From: Lutjanus erythropterus
Lineage: Eukaryota; Chordata; Actinopteri; Lutjaniformes; Lutjanidae
Reading direction: 5' to 3'
DNA length: 64,000 nt
NCBI GenBank assembly: GCA_020091685.1
Contig: CM034600.1
Location: 6,399,837 to 6,463,836 of the forward strand
Under the pieces are notes generated by a model. That model saw only the letters and a program-made list of their open reading frames with translations. It did no database searches and was not told where the DNA came from. The first letter of the stretch is position 1; every line of letters begins with the position of its first letter. Of the stretch, positions 59,968-64,000 are shown one piece after another. Both the position numbers and the translations under genes were made by a program.

Positions 59968-60146
59968 TAATATCAAATATATTAAGTAATACAATTTCCA
60001 GCATGGTGAATAAATGTAAGCAAATAAATATAATAATTTTCAGCATGTTACCAGGCTACTGGGCAAGTAGGCCTGTGTTTCTAGGCATTTCGCTGTCTAC
60101 TTTTAAAGTGAGGCTCACAATTTTTTAACAGAGATGTGAAGTGCAT

Positions 60147-60150
60147 AAAA

Positions 60151-60218
<68 letters not shown>
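60147..60218. repeat. (TAA)n microsatellite
   Basis: About 24 TAA units, with one AAA interruption near the start. Confidence 0.95.
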
Positions 60219-60439
60219 GAGACTAAATTTGGTGGTAAAGCCTGTTGATTTTACTGTTCATTCTATGCCCATTATCACTAAGAGTGCATTTTCATTTCTT
60301 TTTTTTCTTTTTCTTTTGGACAAACCCATCACAAGTTTTAAAATAAAAAAATATTCTGTATTTCAGTCGGGTGTATGATCATTCAGTGTGCGATAATAAC
60401 ATGTATTATCATTCTATGTACAATGTGAATATTTCCTCT

Positions 60440-60640
60440 GTGCAGTGGTGGAAACTCAACTGCTGAGTCTCCCTATGTTGTGTATATACTGGTCCTATTT
60501 TTATATTTCACCTGTGTATAGTGTTCCTATTTTTATTTTTTATTTTTTTGCTGCTGTAACACTGTAAATTTCCCCATTGTGGGACTAGTAAAGAGACATC
60601 TCATCGTATCTCATCTCATCTCATCTCATCTCATAAGCAA
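60440..60640 (+). repeat. 3' tail of an L2/CR1-type LINE or derived SINE
   Basis: Contains CACTGTAAATTTCCCCATTG, then TGGGACTAGTAAAGAG and a terminal (ATCTC)n at about 60600-60635. A conserved stem region followed by a short tandem tail is typical of the 3' end of these elements, which tail with simple repeats, not poly-A. No ORF precedes it. Confidence 0.65.
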
Positions 60641-61286
60641 GGACTCTAAGGACTCTATGGTACGGTCTAGAGTTCTCTGACAGAGTTGGTGAATACGGCC
60701 CCTTCAGGGATCTTATAGGTGCTGGAAATCCTTGAAAACGTTTCAGTTTGGTTTGAAAAGTGCTTGGATTTTGCTTGAAACAGCTTGAAATTGTAATTGC
60801 ATTACTTTCATAAGGGATCACTCTCTGACTAAATAGTTTTTGGTTGTCTACAGCACAATAACATCTGATTTGTGTGATGATTTTTGTGATGGAAAAAAAT
60901 AAATATGTCCTAATCATTTTGAGCATATGTCATTCACCACAGCGGTAAGATGCTGGAAAGGCTTGAAAGTGCACCTTGAAAATGCTCCTGCTGAGCTCCT
61001 GTCACTGTTATCCTGTCACTAACTCACAAGCCATCACCTAGTTTTCTTCTTCCTTGTTTCTGTGAAAACATCTGGGGAAGTCCAGTGTCTTTGCGTGCCT
61101 TGTTTTCATCCTGTTACATGGAAGTGTGTTGAGGGACAACAGGCAACATTTACCATCTGCCAAATCAAACCCATGAAGGTCAAACAAGGATTCTTACATT
61201 GTTTCTGAGAGAAGGCAGCCACTTCTGGTCCTGTATCAGGTGTGAATCTTATTTTCCCTTGTGTTTGTTTGTGTGTGTGTATGCAG
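60641..61286. other. Intron end before the C1 exon
   Basis: No repeat recognised. The last 40 bp are T/G-rich (TTATTTTCCCTTGTGTTTG...) and serve as the polypyrimidine tract for the acceptor at 61285-61286. Confidence 0.5.
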
Positions 61287-61392
61287 GGGGGGAAGGGAGA
61301 GCCCCACGTCTTCAAGGAGAAGACCTTTAAGAAGAAGCGACAGTGCAGCGTGTGTCGTCAGAACGTCGACAACGTCGGCTCCTTCTGCAGAG
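61287..61392 (+). CDS. Tensin-family gene, common exon: first part of C1 zinc finger
   Basis: Tensins are adaptor proteins of focal adhesions that link integrin tails to actin; some carry an N-terminal C1 domain before the phosphatase-like, C2, SH2 and PTB domains. This exon encodes 35 complete codons plus one base. It opens with GGKGEPHVF and holds His7, Cys20, Cys23 and Cys34 (numbered from the exon start) of a C1 finger. The acceptor is a T/G-rich tract ending in ATGCAG (AG at 61285-61286) and the donor is AG|GTAAAT at 61393. The reading frame joins the next exon in phase 1 without a break. The spacing and the words EPH-F-EK-F-KK and CRVCK-ATHRKCEAK match my recall of the tensin-2 N terminus. 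Long tensin-1 isoforms are the main alternative, so no symbol is given. The family call is firm; the paralogue is not. Confidence 0.85.
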
Positions 61393-62664
61393 GTAAATGT
61401 TGAGAGCATGGTCACGTGATTGATGTCACTCACGACTGAGTGACTTTGAGGGACTAAGAGGAATGTGGTGAGCGGTGTCACGACAGACTAGAACGGCAGC
61501 AGAAGTAGGGTGTGTCATGTATTAATGAATCAAGGGCAGCACACACCAGCCCTGTCACATAGCGTAGTGTCATTTTACCCTTGAAGTACACACTGTACAT
61601 GCCATTCTGACAAAAGACATGGTCCAAATCACCAAAATCTAGAGAGGGAATGGAATAAAATAACTGCTTTTGTTGAGTGTTATCAGGCATTGATGCAAAG
61701 GAGCACAGCTCGTATCCTGATTCATCGACATTGTAAGATCACATGCAGAGCACACTGGTTGTGACACGTCACAATCTGTGTGTGTTTCACTTCAGGGTGT
61801 AAGCCGTGTATCAGAGGTGTGGACTCGAATCAGACTCGAGTCACAATTTTGATGATATTAGATTCAGCTTGGCAAAATCAAAACTTGCAACTCGACTTAG
61901 ACAAAGTCCAAAGATTAAAAAATCAGTCTTTTAAAAAAGTTTGAATCCATGAATCAGTTCATTTCCCTTCAATTCTTTAATCAACTCATGTCGATGCTAT
62001 TCATTCTCAGTACACTGACACTTAGTTCTCACTTTGTCTGAATCAATCTGACAGCATCCAATCAAGTTGCAGGGAAGAAATATTGTTTCATTCCTGAACG
62101 CTAGTTGGAAAAAAATACACCAAAGATAATTGTGTACAAAAGCTATTAGGTGGTCAACAACCATGTGCACTATGCTGAACATGCAGGAAGAAAATCACAG
62201 AAGGAGATACAACAACTTCCAACTTAGTTCAACAATGAAGTTGCACAAAGAACAGTAAGTTGAGGCTAATATTAATATAGTTAGCAAGGTACTGCTCAGT
62301 TAACATCAGCCTAACAGCTAAGTAACTTGTGAATAAATGAGGCTGAAAGCTCATTGTTACATTATGACTAATTTAGGACTGGAAACTCTTAGGTTTAGAT
62401 CTCAGGACTTGACTTGGAACTTGATTCAGGACTTGCGTGCAAAGACCTGGTCCCACTTCTGACATATTTAATTCTATGGTAATTCAGCAGGATGACATCA
62501 AGATCTTTATATGGGTTGTGCTACAAAACTAGACAAGCAATAAAATAAAAGAATTACCTCATTTTGCATGTTAATATAAATAAGTGAACAGGGCAGCTAT
62601 GACAATTCTCATTTTGTCTTCTTGTTTTCTTTCCTCCTTCCTTCCCTACTCTCATTCTTCTTAG
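61393..62664 (+). other. Intron between the two C1 exons
   Basis: A GTAAAT...TTAG intron of 1,272 bp in phase 1. The interior is AT-rich and holds no ORF of note or clear repeat; a G-to-A-rich start gives way to a long T/C tract before the acceptor. It splits the zinc finger between its second and third pairs of ligands. Confidence 0.7.
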
Positions 62665-62702
62665 TATGCAAGACAGCCACCCACAGGAAGTGCGAGGCCA
62701 AG
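62665..62702 (+). CDS. Tensin-family gene, next exon: C-terminal half of C1 zinc finger
   Basis: This 38-bp exon completes the split Val codon and adds 12 codons (CKTATHRKCEAK), supplying Cys37, His42 and Cys45 of the C1 finger. It is preceded by a strong polypyrimidine tract (about 62610-62660) ending in CTTCTTAG, and followed by a consensus donor AG|GTAAGG at 62703. It ends in phase 0. The joined finger has the ligand spacing H-X12-C-X2-C-X10-C-X2-C-X4-H-X2-C. The final Cys and the rest of the protein must lie in exons beyond position 64000. The intron before it is 1,272 bp (61393-62664). Frame continuity across the splice, with zinc ligands on both sides, makes this a secure exon despite its size. 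Confidence 0.83.
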
Positions 62703-63617
62703 GTAAGGATCCAGCTCACACCCGCCCTGTCTAAAGACAGTCTCAAAATAAAAAGCTGAATCAGTTGTGGCACAGTCATGGACAGTAATATAAGTGTTGT
62801 GATCAGCTCGGCCAGAGGACATGATTATTTTTTTTATGTACCCAAATATGTCAGCTTTAAAATGGAAACTGATTTGGTGCCATATAAACAAAACTGACTT
62901 TACTAGTTCTTAAGTTCAGCTGAGGTAGAAAAGTTGATGTATCAATCTAAACGAAATGCAGTATGATGGAAAATTAGTGAATACATTTTTTGTGTCCCTC
63001 TCACCTACAGCACTACCTCAGAGCTGTGTTCCCAGAATGGATACATGAAACTACATGGTTTTTCAACATTTGAGTTTTATAATTACTATTATAATCATCT
63101 CATTTTACCCTCTTCCTCTGCAGCGATTTAATGGCATCAAACCTTTATTCAGCTCCTAACGTCCTCATAACAGAAGTGGAAGGAAACCCAGATTAACTTG
63201 AATTTTCTTTTTCCGATTATCTGGAAATTCTGCACTGCATTCTGAGGGAAACCTAGCTGCTATCAAGTTTCCACCAAACACAACCATTTACATGGACTCA
63301 TCAAGTTGGTGACCTGACAGACGTCTCATTAAATAAGGTCAAAACGCTCAAATGATAAATGTGAGAAGGGAAAACAAATCAGTACAGTACACTGCAGAAG
63401 TGGTAACTGTGGGAAGGAGACATTTATGGTTTAATGTCAGGAGGAACTGGATAAATGTGAGAAAAATAAAACATAACAGTAAAAGCTAGTGCTGCTTGTA
63501 AGACCTAAAAGGATTAAATGCATGAAAGCGCACATAAAGCCACCACAGTTTCACATCACCATGAGCATTATTCCCATCAGATGATACCGAACAACGCTAC
63601 TGGCTCATGGACTAAAT
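62703..63617 (+). other. Start of the next tensin intron, no exon recognised
   Basis: The sequence opens with GTAAGG and is AT-rich. I looked for an exon continuing the C1 domain (expected to supply the last Cys) and found none. An acceptor-like CAG at about 63121-63123 leads only to a short frame with an early stop. Confidence 0.45.
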
Positions 63618-63850
63618 TAGAGCTGCAACTAATAATTATTTTCATTGGCGATTAATCTGTTGATTATTTTCTCAATGACTCCATTAATTAATCCTGTCAT
63701 AATCTTGTCAGTTGAAAACAGAGACAGAACAGACACATGTCCATGTGCTCCATATGTTTGGACCTATTTTTCAAGTCTTTACTGTAATGATTATTTTCAT
63801 TATTGATTCATCTGTCGATCATTTTCTCCACTAATTGATCAGTTGATAAG
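63618..63850. mobile_element. CAACTAAT-type element remnants, two partial left ends
   Basis: TAGAGCTGCAACTAATAATT at 63618 with GCGATTAATCTGTTGATTAT is the left end of the family also at 47896. At about 63786, AATGATTATTTTCATTATTG and CTGTCGATCATTTTCTCC repeat the same part, so two left ends lie in tandem and no right end is seen. Confidence 0.5.
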
Positions 63851-63853
63851 ACG

Positions 63854-63923
63854 TTTCCTTGATCTGTGATGACATATCATGATCATTTTATGGATTAATA
63901 CAGTAAATATATTACAGATTTCT
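63854..63923 (+). repeat. 70-bp dispersed duplication, copy 2
   Basis: Partner of 59201-59270, same orientation, placed directly after a truncated CAACTAAT-type element. The two copies lie on either side of the C1 exons. Confidence 0.75.
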
Positions 63924-64000
63924 CCTGTAAGGCAATTACTTAATTGACTTTTGAGCCCAACTCAAACGCCTTAGTTTTAAAAAAAGTTGTACCAACTTGG

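Noticed and set aside
63121-63159. Possible tensin exon after CTGCAG at 63123
   Set aside because: The frame gives CRFNGIKPLFSS-type residues then a stop, does not continue the C1 domain and lacks a donor.

Overview
The window is vertebrate nuclear DNA, almost certainly from a teleost fish, probably a percomorph. It has no bacterial-style gene packing, no long ORFs, spliced exons with GT/AG borders, many CA/GA/TAA microsatellites, and a dense scatter of DNA-transposon remnants of kinds familiar from fish genomes: TTAA-flanked foldback elements, hAT elements with 8-bp target duplications, Tc1-like elements, and L2/CR1-type LINE pieces. The assignment rests on sequence character and family recall, not on a database search.

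The only protein-coding gene I can support is the 5' part of a plus-strand tensin-family gene. Exons at 61287-61392 and 62665-62702 splice in phase 1 to give 48 residues forming an atypical C1 zinc finger, very like the one at the N terminus of tensin-2 and long tensin-1 isoforms. The gene runs off the right edge. Two upstream pieces look like alternative first coding exons, both ending in a phase-0 donor that fits the common acceptor. Exon 1a (34564-34692) is a 43-codon exon starting with Met-Gly-Cys, an acylation-type N terminus, and lies after a long purine-rich 5' region. Exon 1b (45303-45326) is an 8-codon exon preceded by an upstream ORF and an in-frame stop. If both are real, the gene has alternative promoters and first introns of about 26.6 kb and 16.0 kb.

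Layout. 1-33.8 kb: no supported gene; transposon remnants and stretches without recognisable content. 33.8-34.7 kb: purine-rich leader and exon 1a. 34.7-61.3 kb: long first intron(s) with exon 1b near 45.3 kb, several transposons, and two related arrays of a short GAACC/GGTTC motif at 48.1-49.1 and 55.0-55.6 kb, the first nested inside another element. 61.3-64.0 kb: the two C1 exons and the start of the next intron.

The most interesting structures are the alternative tensin first exons, nested transposons (0.54-1.83 kb and 47.9-49.2 kb), a 1.35-kb element with internal tandem units of about 155 bp (32.15-33.5 kb), a foldback element flanked by an identical 18-bp direct repeat (59.6-60.0 kb), and a 70-bp duplication lying on either side of the C1 exons. 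I found no CRISPR array, defence system, rRNA or tRNA gene.
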